Part shown: positions 7,952 through 16,691 of the stretch, in pieces
Numbering within the stretch: position 1 is the stretch's first letter
How the letters are laid out: each line of letters begins with the position of its first letter
Source of the DNA: SZUA-547 sp963669315
Lineage (GTDB): Bacteria; Pseudomonadota; Alphaproteobacteria; Rhodobacterales; Rhodobacteraceae
Direction: 5' to 3'
Length of the DNA stretch: 64,000 nucleotides
Assembly (NCBI GenBank): GCA_963669315.1
Contig: OY770021.1
Coordinates: 2,108,001 to 2,172,000 of the forward strand
Translations under genes and position numbers: made by a program
The notes under the pieces: generated by a model
What the model saw: only the letters and a program-made list of their open reading frames with translations
What the model was told of the DNA's origin: nothing
The model's database searches: none

Positions 7952-9424
7952 CTAATTTTCACGAAAGCTCAAACGAATGCTGTCGATAAACGGTTTGGCC
8001 AAGAAATCCATGAATGTGCGCTGCCCTGTCAAGATCATAACGTCAGCCGGCATTCCGGCCACCAAATCAACTCCACCAGGCACATTCGCTAAATCATCCG
8101 GATCCACAACAATTTTCCCTAAAAAGTAGGGCTCTCCGGTGCGCTCGTCTATCAGGCGGTCAGCTGAGATTGAGCGAACGTCGCCATGTATTTGAGGCAT
8201 ATTCCGCTGATTATACGCAGTCAGAACAACGCGCGCCTTCATACCTGGCGCGACTGATTCAATATCCTGCGGGCGCACCCTGGCATCGATTATCAACGAT
8301 GCTTCATCAGGCACGATATCGAGAATCGGATCACCGCTTCGCAATACTCCGCCGGCCTCCGTTGTCACCTGAATGTTGAGCACGCGTCCTGCTATCGGCG
8401 CCGTCACGCTGGTTCTGGCTAACTGATCAGCGCGCTCTGGAATTTGACTGCGAAGGGTCGCGAGTTCCGCGCGGGTCTCAGCTAATTCAGCGCTTGCCGC
8501 TTCCTCTACTTGCTGACGAGTTGCAAGAAGCTGAAGTTCGGTTTCTCCGATACTCTGTTTATTGCGAGCAATGCCAGCTTTGTTAGTAGCTCTTTCGGCT
8601 TTGATATCCGCCTGCTCGCGCTGAAGCGCCAAGAGACGCGGCAGACGCTCAAGCCCCTTGTCGTAAAGCTTTTGAGCTCCTTCGATTTCTCGCCCGATCA
8701 GCGAGAGCTGCTCTTCCTGAGCGGCGATAACTTCCTCCAGACCCGTAATCTCCTCCAAAAGCTGTGCGATCCGTTGGCGAAGGATGCTTTCGCGGGCCGC
8801 CTGCGTTTCTCTGCGGCTTTCGAATAGTGATCGTTGGGTGGCGACGGCGACACGAACCCTTTCTTCGCCCGCCTCAAACAATGCCTGGGGGAATTCAATC
8901 TGATCAGCGTCAGCTTGCTCCGCCTCAAGACGGGCTTCCACCGCAAGCGACTGAAGCATTCGCTCGCGTAACTCCTCAAACCTCGCTTTCGCTCGAATAT
9001 CCTCCAGCGTAACTAAAGGCGCGCCTTTGGCTACCGTGTCGCCCTCACGAACATGGATCCTTCGGATGATACCCCCCTCCAAGTGTTGGACCGTCTTTCG
9101 AGCGCCGTCCGGGCTGACTACGCCCGGCGCCAATGCGGCGCTTGCAAGCGGCGCGGTGATAGACCAAAGCGTAAATCCGCCGAGAAAGAAAATGATGATG
9201 GCGAAACCAAAATAGCGCGATGTCCGCGTGAGGCCCGAGAGCGACTCGGCGTCCGCCTCGTTGACGCTGTCTTCTGTGACCGGACGGCGCCTGAATATGC
9301 GCCAGACAACCAACGCGCACACCAAAAGCAATAGCGTCGCCGCGATCGCTTGGCTTCTCTGATCCGTCAAGAGCTCCTTTGAATGCTCAATCAGATCGGA
9401 AATGCTAACATTTTGGAATTCCAA
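7952..9424 (-). CDS. Type I secretion membrane fusion protein (HlyD/PrtE family)
   Basis: This periplasmic adaptor links a type I secretion ABC exporter to an outer-membrane TolC-type channel. The 490-aa protein has hydrophobic segments at about residues 20-40 and 73-95. A barrel/lipoyl half begins HLEGGIIRRIHVREGDTV, then long coiled-coil helices (about 150-310), then the closing half with VTAPIAGRVLNIQV and the conserved C-terminal VAGMPADVMILTGQRTFMDF. The first hydrophobic segment is an N-terminal extension beyond the single anchor usual for the family. The start is TTG at 9424 (MEFQNVSIS), with GGAG in the end of the upstream exporter gene three bases away. It forms an operon with the ABC gene; no TolC-type gene is in the window. 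Confidence 0.9.
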   Translation of the reverse strand: MEFQNVSISDLIEHSKELLTDQRSQAIAATLLLLVCALVVWRIFRRRPVTEDSVNEADAESLSGLTRTSRYFGFAIIIFFLGGFTLWSITAPLASAALAPGVVSPDGARKTVQHLEGGIIRRIHVREGDTVAKGAPLVTLEDIRAKARFEELRERMLQSLAVEARLEAEQADADQIEFPQALFEAGEERVRVAVATQRSLFESRRETQAARESILRQRIAQLLEEITGLEEVIAAQEEQLSLIGREIEGAQKLYDKGLERLPRLLALQREQADIKAERATNKAGIARNKQSIGETELQLLATRQQVEEAASAELAETRAELATLRSQIPERADQLARTSVTAPIAGRVLNIQVTTEAGGVLRSGDPILDIVPDEASLIIDARVRPQDIESVAPGMKARVVLTAYNQRNMPQIHGDVRSISADRLIDERTGEPYFLGKIVVDPDDLANVPGGVDLVAGMPADVMILTGQRTFMDFLAKPFIDSIRLSFREN

Positions 9425-9427
9425 AGC

Positions 9428-11164
9428 CTATTCTCCAGAAGCGGCTGTTGATGTCTGCGCCGCTGGCGCGTTATTTGGTACGATGGATCCGGGAGTTTTC
9501 GCGGTCTTCATCAAAGATTTCAGTACCTCGTCACGGGGACCGATAGCCGCTGAAACGCCTTCCCTCAACACTAAGACCCGATCAGCGGCGCGCAGCAAAT
9601 TCGGCTGATGGGCGACGATCACCATCGTACAGCCGCGTTTCTTCATCGCGGCGAGCCCTCGCATCAGGGCAAGTTCTCCATCGCCGTCGAGGTTTGAATT
9701 TGGTTCATCCAAAACGAGAAATGATGGCTCGCGAAACAGCGCGCGCGCAAGGCCGATACGTTGTTTTTGACCGCCCGAAATCAACTCGCCTTGAAGGCCA
9801 ACTTCAGTATCGTACCCGTTCGGCAGTTTGAGGATCATCTCGTGAGCGCCTGCGAGTTTCGCCGCAGCGATTATTTCTGAATCATCGGCGTCGCGCATTC
9901 GGGCAATATTATCCGCTACAGTGCCGCGGAAAAGATCTATGCTTTGTGGCAAATAGCCCAGATTGGGCCCCAGTTTTTCCGGATCCCAGGCAGCAACGTC
10001 AGCGCCATCCAACCGGACCGAGCCAAAACTGGGCCGCCAGGCGCCGACAAGTAGTTTGCAAAGCGTCGACTTCCCCGAGCCAGATGGGCCGATTACGCCA
10101 CAAACTTGGCCGGCCGCCAGTTTGAAATCGACCTTCTTCAGGATGGGCTCGGTACCGCCCGGCGGCAGAAATCGCAATGAATCGATGTCTAAGGCGCCTT
10201 TGGGCCTCGGCAACTCCAGCGACTCGACCGTCTGCCTTGTGGCGGCAAAGAGTTCATGCAGGCGCGTTCGTGCGCCACGGAATGCAACGTAACTGCGCCA
10301 GGCGGTGATTGAGCGTTCCACCGGAGAAAGCGCCCGACTAAGGATGATCGACGCCGCGATCATGCCGCCCGGCGTCAGTTCAGTTTGCAATACAAGCGCT
10401 GCGCCGGCTCCGAGAATAGCAACCTGAAGAGCCAGTCGGACGGAGCGCGAGACATTATAAAAACCCGCATTCGTATCAGCGACGCCAATCTTCTCAGCCC
10501 GCGCTTCCGTCTGCGCCGCGCTCCAGCGGCGGATCAATGTCTCGCACATTCCTAGTGGAGACGCCGTCTCGGCCGCCGCAGTGTAACTTTGCGCGGCGGC
10601 GTGCGACCGCCGCTGCTCCATACTGGCCTCCGACTGGCGGGTTCGCGTCAGCCGATCGTTCAGCAAAGCGAATGAGAACAGGATCAGCGCGCCCGCTACC
10701 GCGATCAGTCCCAGATAGGGATGCATTAGCCAGATTATCGCCAAGAATACCGGCGTCCATGGCGCATCGAGAAAAGCGAGGACCGCATCGCCGCCGACAA
10801 AGCCTCGAATGTCGGCCACGTCCCCCAAGGACGCCTCTGACCGTCCCATCTGCAATTTGGCGCGGATTGAACGGCGAATGACCGCCGGTGAGAGCTCGAT
10901 TTCCAACCATGAACCGATCCGCGTGAGCATGCGACGGCGCGATTGCTCAAGCAGGCCATAAATCGCAATTGCTGAAACGGCGATGACAGTTAGCCAAATC
11001 AGCGTATCGACCGAACCGCTTGACAGCACCCGGTCGAAAATCTGCAGCATATAAATTGAGCTGACCAACAGCAGAATATTGACCATGAAGCTGAAGGCGA
11101 TCAAAGTCGGCATCTGCCGCCAAGCCGCTTGCATGACATCTGAAAACTTATTTCTTTCAGTCAT
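9428..11164 (-). CDS. Type I secretion ABC transporter, permease/ATPase (PrtD family)
   Basis: This is the inner-membrane exporter of a type I secretion system. The 578 residues comprise an N-terminal transmembrane domain (about 15-300) and an ATPase domain (about 330-555). The ATPase domain has Walker A GPSGSGKST, Q-loop LGYLPQSIDLFRG, signature LISGGQKQRIGLARAL and Walker B FLVLDEPNSNLD. It has no N-terminal C39 peptidase domain, so the substrate should carry an uncleaved C-terminal signal, as in RTX proteases and lipases. The ATG is at 11164. It is translated just ahead of the HlyD-type adaptor. No RTX nonapeptide-repeat protein lies nearby, so the cargo is unknown. Confidence 0.92.
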   Translation of the reverse strand: MTERNKFSDVMQAAWRQMPTLIAFSFMVNILLLVSSIYMLQIFDRVLSSGSVDTLIWLTVIAVSAIAIYGLLEQSRRRMLTRIGSWLEIELSPAVIRRSIRAKLQMGRSEASLGDVADIRGFVGGDAVLAFLDAPWTPVFLAIIWLMHPYLGLIAVAGALILFSFALLNDRLTRTRQSEASMEQRRSHAAAQSYTAAAETASPLGMCETLIRRWSAAQTEARAEKIGVADTNAGFYNVSRSVRLALQVAILGAGAALVLQTELTPGGMIAASIILSRALSPVERSITAWRSYVAFRGARTRLHELFAATRQTVESLELPRPKGALDIDSLRFLPPGGTEPILKKVDFKLAAGQVCGVIGPSGSGKSTLCKLLVGAWRPSFGSVRLDGADVAAWDPEKLGPNLGYLPQSIDLFRGTVADNIARMRDADDSEIIAAAKLAGAHEMILKLPNGYDTEVGLQGELISGGQKQRIGLARALFREPSFLVLDEPNSNLDGDGELALMRGLAAMKKRGCTMVIVAHQPNLLRAADRVLVLREGVSAAIGPRDEVLKSLMKTAKTPGSIVPNNAPAAQTSTAASGE

Positions 11165-11361
11165 TTAGCCCGAGATACCTCTCTTTACATTGGCGCTTTA
11201 GCCAGCCACTCTATTGCATTCTATAGGAAGGGGCTGAAGCTTGGCACGCAATCATTGGAAAGTGTGCCTATTTAGATTCCCAAGGTTCGAGTTAAGGTGC
11301 CTTTGACCGAACTCAATGCTCGTTGCGAGTGATCTTTGTAGGCTGAATACGGAGGTGCTCG

Positions 11362-11676
11362 ATGACGGAACTGAAGGGCTACAAGGCCTTGCTGACTGAT
11401 CGCTTGAGCGAGTTGCACGAGCGTTTGAAAAATGTCGAGTCAGAGTTGGACCAACCCTCCAACCCGGATTTTGAGGACCGCGCCATTGAGCGGGAAGGCG
11501 ATGAGGTTCTCGAGGGCCTTGAAGCGGCCGGTTTGAGCGAAATTCGCATGATAAATGCTGCATTGGATCGGATCGCCAGCGGAACCTATGGGGTCTGCGC
11601 CGAATGCGGCGAGCCAATTTCGAACGACAGATTGGCGACTATTCCACACGCGGCGCGGTGTCGGAACTGCGCCTAG
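11362..11676 (+). CDS. DksA/TraR-family C4 zinc-finger protein
   Basis: The 104-aa product has a helical hairpin start (SERLHERLKN-type helix, about residues 1-70) and a C-terminal zinc finger, CAECGEPISNDRLATIPHAARC then RNC, matching the C-X2-C-X17-C-X2-C pattern. Family members enter the RNA polymerase secondary channel and modulate transcription, sometimes with ppGpp. Acidic residues at the coiled-coil tip (DFEDRAIEREGDE) are in the right region for this. It is shorter than E. coli DksA (about 150 aa), so it is a short DksA-like or YbiI-like member. CGGAGG lies 6 bases upstream of the ATG. It is divergent from the type I secretion operon. Confidence 0.85.
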   Translation: MTELKGYKALLTDRLSELHERLKNVESELDQPSNPDFEDRAIEREGDEVLEGLEAAGLSEIRMINAALDRIASGTYGVCAECGEPISNDRLATIPHAARCRNCA

Positions 11677-11929
11677 ATCGTGAAATCTCCACTTTCTGAC
11701 GGCCCGCAGCTTCATTAATGCAGCCGCGCAAGCCGGTTCGCCAAATGCAACCGTAGGTGATGTCGCGCGTTCTTGATACGTATTCATCTGCGCGCTTCTT
11801 CATATTTCGGCCGACCATCCCGACATATAAAACTGAGCGAAGGCGCGACGCCCTCGCCGACCGCAAACCTGCGCGGGAGCAGGAAATCACATGTTTCAAG
11901 CCTCGCGCGACAGCGACGGAGGCTAACCC

Positions 11930-12244
11930 ATGTTCAAACGTATCGTTACCGCGGCTGCGCTTATCTTCGGAATGGCCGCGTTGGCCCCGCCCCTCTCCAC
12001 GTCGGTTGAGGCGAGCGCCGTCTGCGCGCCCAGAGAAACCGTAATCGAGCAGCTTTCCAGCAAATTCGGCGAGATCAAGATCGGCTCGGGTCTGCAGGGC
12101 CAAAAGGCGATCTATGAGGTGTGGACCTCGGAAATGACCGGATCCTGGACCATCCTTCTGACCCAGCCAAATGGCGTGACTTGCATCATGGCCACCGGTG
12201 AGATCTGGCTTGAGGCGGTCGAGAAACTCGGTCCTGGCGCGTAA
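11930..12244 (+). CDS. Small secreted protein of unknown function
   Basis: This 104-aa exported protein has a signal peptide (MFKRIVTAAALIFGMAALA..., likely cleaved after about residue 27, near EASA). The mature part has two cysteines (VCAPRET and VTCIMATGE), which could form one disulphide. A predicted beta-rich core carries a WTSEMTGSWTILLTQPNGVT segment. GGAGG is well placed before the ATG. I recognise the overall type as one seen in Rhodobacterales annotations without assigned function. It stands alone between the DksA-like gene and a radical SAM gene; the 253 bp upstream hold no other gene I can support. Confidence 0.75.
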   Translation: MFKRIVTAAALIFGMAALAPPLSTSVEASAVCAPRETVIEQLSSKFGEIKIGSGLQGQKAIYEVWTSEMTGSWTILLTQPNGVTCIMATGEIWLEAVEKLGPGA

Positions 12245-12294
12245 TTCGCTCTAAATGTTCTTGAAATGTTCCAGCCTTTGCGCAGACTCTCCAT

Positions 12295-13443
12295 ATGGAG
12301 AATCGCGATCGAGATCCCTTGTCAGAGCATCTGGGCGTGGACTGCACTTCGCTGACCCCGGACAAGGCGCGGCGTGGGCGCGGCGCCGCGTCGAACCGAT
12401 CTGGCCGGTTCGAGCGCGAGCTGCGGGAAGCGGTGGACGACGGCTGGAGCCAAGGCCACGGCATGTCGGAGGCGCCGGCGGAATTTCACGCCCCATCAAG
12501 AACCGAGGTGATGATCGACGCCAGCCGTACGGTGATCGCGCGCAACACATCGCCCGATATACCCTTCGATCGGTCCATCAATCCATACCGGGGATGCGAG
12601 CACGGTTGCGTCTATTGTTTCGCACGCCCGACCCACGCCTATCTGGGCCTGTCTCCCGGTCTGGATTTCGAGACCAAAATCCTGCTGAAGCCAAATGCGC
12701 CTGCTGTGCTAGAGCGTGAACTGGCGCGAAAAAACTATGATTGCCGGCCCATCGCGATCGGAACCAACACCGACCCGTATCAACCGCTTGAAAAGCAATA
12801 CCGAGTCATGCGTGGGATTCTTGAGGTGCTGGCCGCGCATAACCACCCGGTGACGATCGTCACCAAGGGCGCTCTGATCACGCGCGATCTGGACATTCTC
12901 GGCCCTATGGGGCGCAAGGGTCTGGCGCGCGTCGCGCTTTCGGTTACGTCGCTGGATCACCGGCTATCCCGTTCGATGGAGCCGCGCGCGTCCTCTCCCG
13001 CCCGCCGGTTAGAGGCGATCCGGGCGCTCAGCCGAGAGGGCGTGCCGACAGGTGTGATGCTCGCCCCGGTCATCCCGGCCATCAACGATCACGAGGTTGA
13101 GCGCATCGCCGAAGCGGTCGCGGCGGCGGGCGCGACCAGCTTCAGCTACGTCACGCTTCGGCTGCCGCTGGAAGTGAAGGAACTTTTTCGCGAATGGCTC
13201 TACGAGTCCCGCCCCGACCGGGCGAAGCGCGTGATGGGGCTGGTGCGCGAGATGCATGGCGGCAAGGATTACGACTCCGAATGGGAATCCCGGCAACGGG
13301 GAACCGGCGTTTACGCGGATCTGATCGCCGCCCGTGTCGACGCGGCAAGGAAGCGATATGGGCTGGAAGCTGAGCACCCGCAGCTGCGGACCGATCTTTT
13401 TAAGGCTCCACCTAAGGCCGGGGATCAGCTGGAGCTATTTTGA
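12295..13443 (+). CDS. PA0069-family radical SAM protein (spore photoproduct lyase-like)
   Basis: The 382-aa protein has a radical SAM iron-sulphur site, CEHGCVYCFARPTHAYL (C-X3-C-X2-C). It is preceded by the family-specific NTSPDIPFDRSINPYRG and an N-terminal KARRGRGAASNRSGRFE motif. The following TNTDPYQPLEK and VTKGALITRDLDIL segments match the SplB-like/PA0069 group. The reaction of PA0069 proteins has not been established; DNA-repair-like chemistry has been suggested by similarity to SplB only. The ATG at 12295 has no clear Shine-Dalgarno, but a later start would remove the conserved RGRGAxSN motif. It is followed by rnhB and ccrM, a DNA-maintenance neighbourhood. Confidence 0.88.
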   Translation: MENRDRDPLSEHLGVDCTSLTPDKARRGRGAASNRSGRFERELREAVDDGWSQGHGMSEAPAEFHAPSRTEVMIDASRTVIARNTSPDIPFDRSINPYRGCEHGCVYCFARPTHAYLGLSPGLDFETKILLKPNAPAVLERELARKNYDCRPIAIGTNTDPYQPLEKQYRVMRGILEVLAAHNHPVTIVTKGALITRDLDILGPMGRKGLARVALSVTSLDHRLSRSMEPRASSPARRLEAIRALSREGVPTGVMLAPVIPAINDHEVERIAEAVAAAGATSFSYVTLRLPLEVKELFREWLYESRPDRAKRVMGLVREMHGGKDYDSEWESRQRGTGVYADLIAARVDAARKRYGLEAEHPQLRTDLFKAPPKAGDQLELF

Positions 13444-13520
13444 CTCACTTTGGCGCCGCAATGGCGCCTGTGGGCGACCCCATCTTGCGGTCGTGCGCCC
13501 GGCGAGACTAGCAGTGGGGA

Positions 13521-14159
13521 ATGAGTGAATCCTTCTACCCTGTCGCCGGACCTGATTTTTCGCTGGAGCGCGCCGCCGGTTGCGCGCCCGTCTGCGGCGT
13601 AGATGAGGCGGGGCGCGGGCCGTGGGCCGGACCAGTGGTCGCCGCCGCGGTCATCCTCGACCCGACGGATATTCCCGAAGGTCTGAGCGACTCGAAAAAG
13701 CTCTCGGCCAAACGACGAGAGGCGTTGTGCACGGCGCTTGGCGACGGCCCGTCGCTGATCGGCGTCGGCTCCGCCTCGGTCGAGGAAATCGACCGGATCA
13801 ACATTCTGCAGGCGACGTATCTGGCCATGCGCCGCGCGATCCTGTCGTTGCCCGAATGTCCTGCTTTGGCGCTGATCGACGGCAACCGTGCGCCTGCAGA
13901 CGCGCCTTGCGCCTGCCAGACCGTGGTCAAAGGCGACGCGCGTTCGCTCTCCATCGCGGCGGCTTCGATTGTTGCGAAAACAACACGCGATCGGTTGATG
14001 TCCGAGCTGGCCGAAGACCACCCTGAATATGGTTGGGAACGCAATGCAGGCTATGGGGTAAAGGCCCATTCGGAAGCGTTGAAGCGGTTCGGCGTCACCC
14101 CGCATCATCGGCGCTCCTTCGCTCCAATACACAAGATATTGGTTGAAGAAGAGATTTAA
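13521..14159 (+). CDS. rnhB: Ribonuclease HII
   Basis: This enzyme cleaves RNA in RNA-DNA hybrids and initiates removal of single ribonucleotides from DNA. The 212-aa length is normal. The catalytic acidic residues are visible in VDEAGRGPWAGPVVAAAVIL (the DE pair near residue 25), the conserved DSKKLSAKRR, and LALIDGN for the third aspartate. A conserved AAASIVAKTTRDRLM and YGWERNAGYG follow. GGGGA lies just ahead of the ATG. It stands between a radical SAM gene and ccrM on the same strand. It may share transcription with the former, whereas ccrM appears to have its own promoter. Confidence 0.95.
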   Translation: MSESFYPVAGPDFSLERAAGCAPVCGVDEAGRGPWAGPVVAAAVILDPTDIPEGLSDSKKLSAKRREALCTALGDGPSLIGVGSASVEEIDRINILQATYLAMRRAILSLPECPALALIDGNRAPADAPCACQTVVKGDARSLSIAAASIVAKTTRDRLMSELAEDHPEYGWERNAGYGVKAHSEALKRFGVTPHHRRSFAPIHKILVEEEI

Positions 14160-14166
14160 AGCCATT

Positions 14167-14209
14167 GATTCAAAATAACTATTGACGTTTAGGCTCAGAT
14201 AGCGGATTC
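14167..14209 (+). promoter_or_regulatory. Putative ccrM promoter with two GANTC methylation sites
   Basis: Two GATTC pentamers (14167-14171 and 14205-14209) lie within 80 bp of the ccrM start. A TTGACG hexamer (14182-14187) lies between them and resembles a -35 element, with the second GATTC in the -10 region 17 bases later. In Caulobacter the ccrM promoter also carries GANTC sites and its activity depends on methylation state. Methylation-sensitive autoregulation here is inferred by analogy. Confidence 0.5.
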
Positions 14210-14245
14210 ATAGGTTCAAGAAACGGAACCAAGAAGGCGATCCGC

Positions 14246-15367
14246 ATGGGCGCGACGAAAATAATCGCAGCGAAAGAGACCAAGGGCTCCAAGCGTTTGC
14301 CGGTGGGGGAAATTCTGCTGGGCGATTGCGTGAAGGCGATGAACGCGCTTCCGGAACGCTCGGTGGACCTGATTTTCGCGGATCCGCCGTACAATCTTCA
14401 GCTTCGCCAGGAACTGCATCGCCCTAACAACTCGAAGGTCGACGCCGTCGATGACGAGTGGGACCAGTTCTCCAGCTTCGCCGCCTATGACCGCTTCACT
14501 CGAGAGTGGCTGACCGCCGCGCGTCGGGTGCTGAAGGATGACGGCGCGCTTTGGGTGATCGGCTCGTATCACAATATTTTCCGCCTCGGGACGGCGGTGC
14601 AGGATCTCGGCTATTGGATCCTCAACGACGTGGTGTGGCGCAAGACGAACCCGATGCCAAACTTCCGCGGCAAGCGCCTGACCAACGCTCATGAGACGAT
14701 GATCTGGGCCGCGAAGTCGGAAGCCGGAAAATACACATTCAACTACAACGCGCTGAAGGAGCTGAACGAAGGCCTTCAGATGCGCTCAGACTGGCTGCTG
14801 CCAATCTGCAACGGGGCTGAGCGTCTGCGCGACGATGATGGTGAAAAGGTCCACCCGACGCAAAAACCGGAATCGCTGCTGCACAGGGTGATGATCGCCT
14901 CGACCAATCCGAACGATGTGGTGTTGGACCCATTCTTCGGAACCGGAACCACGGGCGCGGTCGCCAAGCAGCTTGGCCGACGCTTCATCGGCATCGAGCG
15001 AGAGAAATCCTACGCAGAGGCCGCCCGCAACCGCATTAACGATACGCGACAATATGAGCGCGCATCGCTGCGCGTCACCGAAAGCAAGCGCGCCCAGCCC
15101 CGCATTCCCTTCGGTCAGTTGGTCGAGCGGCGCATGCTTGAGCCCGGCGAGGTGCTGACCTCGATCAATGGGCGCCATATGGCGAAAGTCCGGGCCGACG
15201 GCACGCTGGTCGCGGCCGACTTCACCGGCTCGATCCACAAGGTCGGCGCTCATCTTGAGCACGCGCCCAGCTGCAACGGCTGGACCTACTGGCATTTCAA
15301 TTCCGCCGATGGGCACCTGCCCATCGACGTCCTCCGGCAAAAGATCCGCGCGGAGATGACCAACTGA
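14246..15367 (+). CDS. ccrM: Adenine-specific DNA methyltransferase CcrM (GANTC)
   Basis: This cell-cycle-regulated N6-adenine methyltransferase recognises GANTC in alphaproteobacteria and affects promoter timing and chromosome replication. The 373-aa length fits. The catalytic motif IV, FADPPYNLQL, precedes the SAM-binding motif, DPFFGTGTTGAVAKQLGRRF then IGIE, the beta-class order. The C-terminal about 80 residues (LVERRMLEPGEVL... GSIHKVGAHLEHAPSCNGW) form the CcrM-specific domain needed for sequence recognition. No matching endonuclease is adjacent, so it is a solitary regulatory enzyme. It has a GANTC-bearing upstream region and a strong terminator (15425-15455). Confidence 0.95.
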   Translation: MGATKIIAAKETKGSKRLPVGEILLGDCVKAMNALPERSVDLIFADPPYNLQLRQELHRPNNSKVDAVDDEWDQFSSFAAYDRFTREWLTAARRVLKDDGALWVIGSYHNIFRLGTAVQDLGYWILNDVVWRKTNPMPNFRGKRLTNAHETMIWAAKSEAGKYTFNYNALKELNEGLQMRSDWLLPICNGAERLRDDDGEKVHPTQKPESLLHRVMIASTNPNDVVLDPFFGTGTTGAVAKQLGRRFIGIEREKSYAEAARNRINDTRQYERASLRVTESKRAQPRIPFGQLVERRMLEPGEVLTSINGRHMAKVRADGTLVAADFTGSIHKVGAHLEHAPSCNGWTYWHFNSADGHLPIDVLRQKIRAEMTN

Positions 15368-15424
15368 GGCGGAACGACTTCGTCCCTCGAACCTAAGCCC
15401 TGCCGCCTGCGGGCTTAACAACTG

Positions 15425-15455
15425 GCCCCCCGCTCCCAACGCGGGGGGCTTTTTT
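15425..15455 (+). terminator. Rho-independent terminator of ccrM
   Basis: There is a perfect 9-bp stem GCCCCCCGC/GCGGGGGGC (15425-15433 and 15441-15449) with a 7-base loop, followed by six T residues. It lies 58 bp after the ccrM stop and just beyond the 3' end of the convergent mutY gene. Confidence 0.92.
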
Positions 15456-15473
15456 CTTTGCTGGGGGACATCA

Positions 15474-16616
15474 TCAATTGCTGCCGCTATCGCCACCGCC
15501 CCCATCTAGTGCCGACAGCCCCAGCGTCAGCGCCTTTCGCATCACCGTGGGCAGGGCGACCGCGTCCAGCGAGTCGCGGGCGACAAATCGGCCCGGCCCA
15601 TCCACCGCGCCCGTCAAGCGGGCGACTCGCAGCGTCAGACGCAGGTGGAAATGGGTGAAGGTGTGGCGCGCCTCCAGCCCCGGATCGCGCCAGTCCGCAG
15701 GGAAAGGCGCCGCTGCGGCGATCTCAGCGTCCTGCGGCCCCGCCTCGGTCCAATCGGTGCCCGGCGCCTCCAGCATGCCGCCGAGCAGTCCGGATTCAGG
15801 CCGTTTGCGCAGCAGCACCGCGCCCGCCTCATCCACCGCGACATAGGCAACGCCGAACCGGACGGGCTTGGCTTTCTTGGGCGACTTTTTTGGAAGTTCG
15901 GCGGCAACCCCCAACTCCCGCGCCCGGCAGCGCGTCCTCCACGGGCAGATCCCGCATACCGGAGTTCGCGGCGTGCAGATCGTCGCCCCGAGGTCCATCG
16001 CCGCTTGCGCGTAGTCGCCGGGGCGCCGCGCTGGCGTCGATTTCTCCGCCAACGCCTTCAATTCGGACTTGGCGGCCGGTAAAGGCGTCTCCACGGCATG
16101 CAGACGCGCCATTACCCGCTCGACATTGCCGTCCACCACGACCGCGCGCCGGTCAAAGGCGATGGCGGCGATGGCCGCCGCCGTGTAAGGGCCGACGCCG
16201 GGCAGGGTCAGCAACGCGATCTCTGCATCCGGAAACTGCCCGCCATGCTCACGCGCCACGACCCCGGCGCATTTGTGCAGGTTCCGGGCGCGGGCGTAAT
16301 AGCCGAGACCAGCCCAAAGCGAGAGCACCTCGTCCAGTTCGGCGGCAGCGAGCGCTCCCACCGTCGACCAACGCGCCGTAAACCGCTCAAAATAGGGCTT
16401 TACCGCAGCGACGGTGGTCTGCTGCAGCATGATTTCCGACAACCAGACCCGGTATGGATCGGGGCGCTCGCCCGCGCGCCGCTCCGCCGGTCCAACCCGC
16501 CAGGGAAGCCGCCGCGCGGACCGGTCATACCAGTCCAGAAGCTCGCTCGTGCCGCCGCGTACGGCATCCGCCCCTTGACCTTCCTCCGTCAGGCGTTCAA
16601 CTGCTTGTGAGCGCAC
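15474..16616 (-). CDS. mutY: A/G-specific adenine glycosylase
   Basis: This base-excision repair enzyme removes adenine mispaired with 8-oxoguanine. It has the helix-hairpin-helix plus Gly-Pro-Asp region (LPGVGPYTAAAIAAIAFDRR, then VVVDGNVERVMARL), the catalytic glutamate in SEIMLQQTTVAAV, and a [4Fe-4S] cysteine set, CTPRTPVCGICPWRTRC (C-X6-C-X2-C-X5-C). A C-terminal Nudix-like domain (about 235-365) reads the 8-oxoguanine. I place the start at GTG 16616, preceded by AAGGAAAGGG, giving 380 aa. The frame stays open to 17081, but that part overlaps the opposite-strand DciA-like gene and has no MutY similarity. It converges on ccrM. Confidence 0.9.
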   Translation of the reverse strand: MRSQAVERLTEEGQGADAVRGGTSELLDWYDRSARRLPWRVGPAERRAGERPDPYRVWLSEIMLQQTTVAAVKPYFERFTARWSTVGALAAAELDEVLSLWAGLGYYARARNLHKCAGVVAREHGGQFPDAEIALLTLPGVGPYTAAAIAAIAFDRRAVVVDGNVERVMARLHAVETPLPAAKSELKALAEKSTPARRPGDYAQAAMDLGATICTPRTPVCGICPWRTRCRARELGVAAELPKKSPKKAKPVRFGVAYVAVDEAGAVLLRKRPESGLLGGMLEAPGTDWTEAGPQDAEIAAAAPFPADWRDPGLEARHTFTHFHLRLTLRVARLTGAVDGPGRFVARDSLDAVALPTVMRKALTLGLSALDGGGGDSGSN

Positions 16617-16691
16617 CGGGCGGACCCTTTCCTTACTCTCGCCGCAATTCGCCCCATATCGCGTAGTTCCTAGGCCGCGAACGGAGCATGC

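Noticed and set aside
11677..11929. Possible small RNA or ORF between the DksA-like gene and the secreted-protein gene
   Set aside because: Short overlapping frames have no consistent start signals, and no stable hairpin with a T-run was seen.
14246..15367. CcrM as part of a restriction-modification system
   Set aside because: No endonuclease gene is adjacent (RNase HII upstream, mutY downstream), and the C-terminal CcrM-specific domain supports a solitary cell-cycle enzyme.
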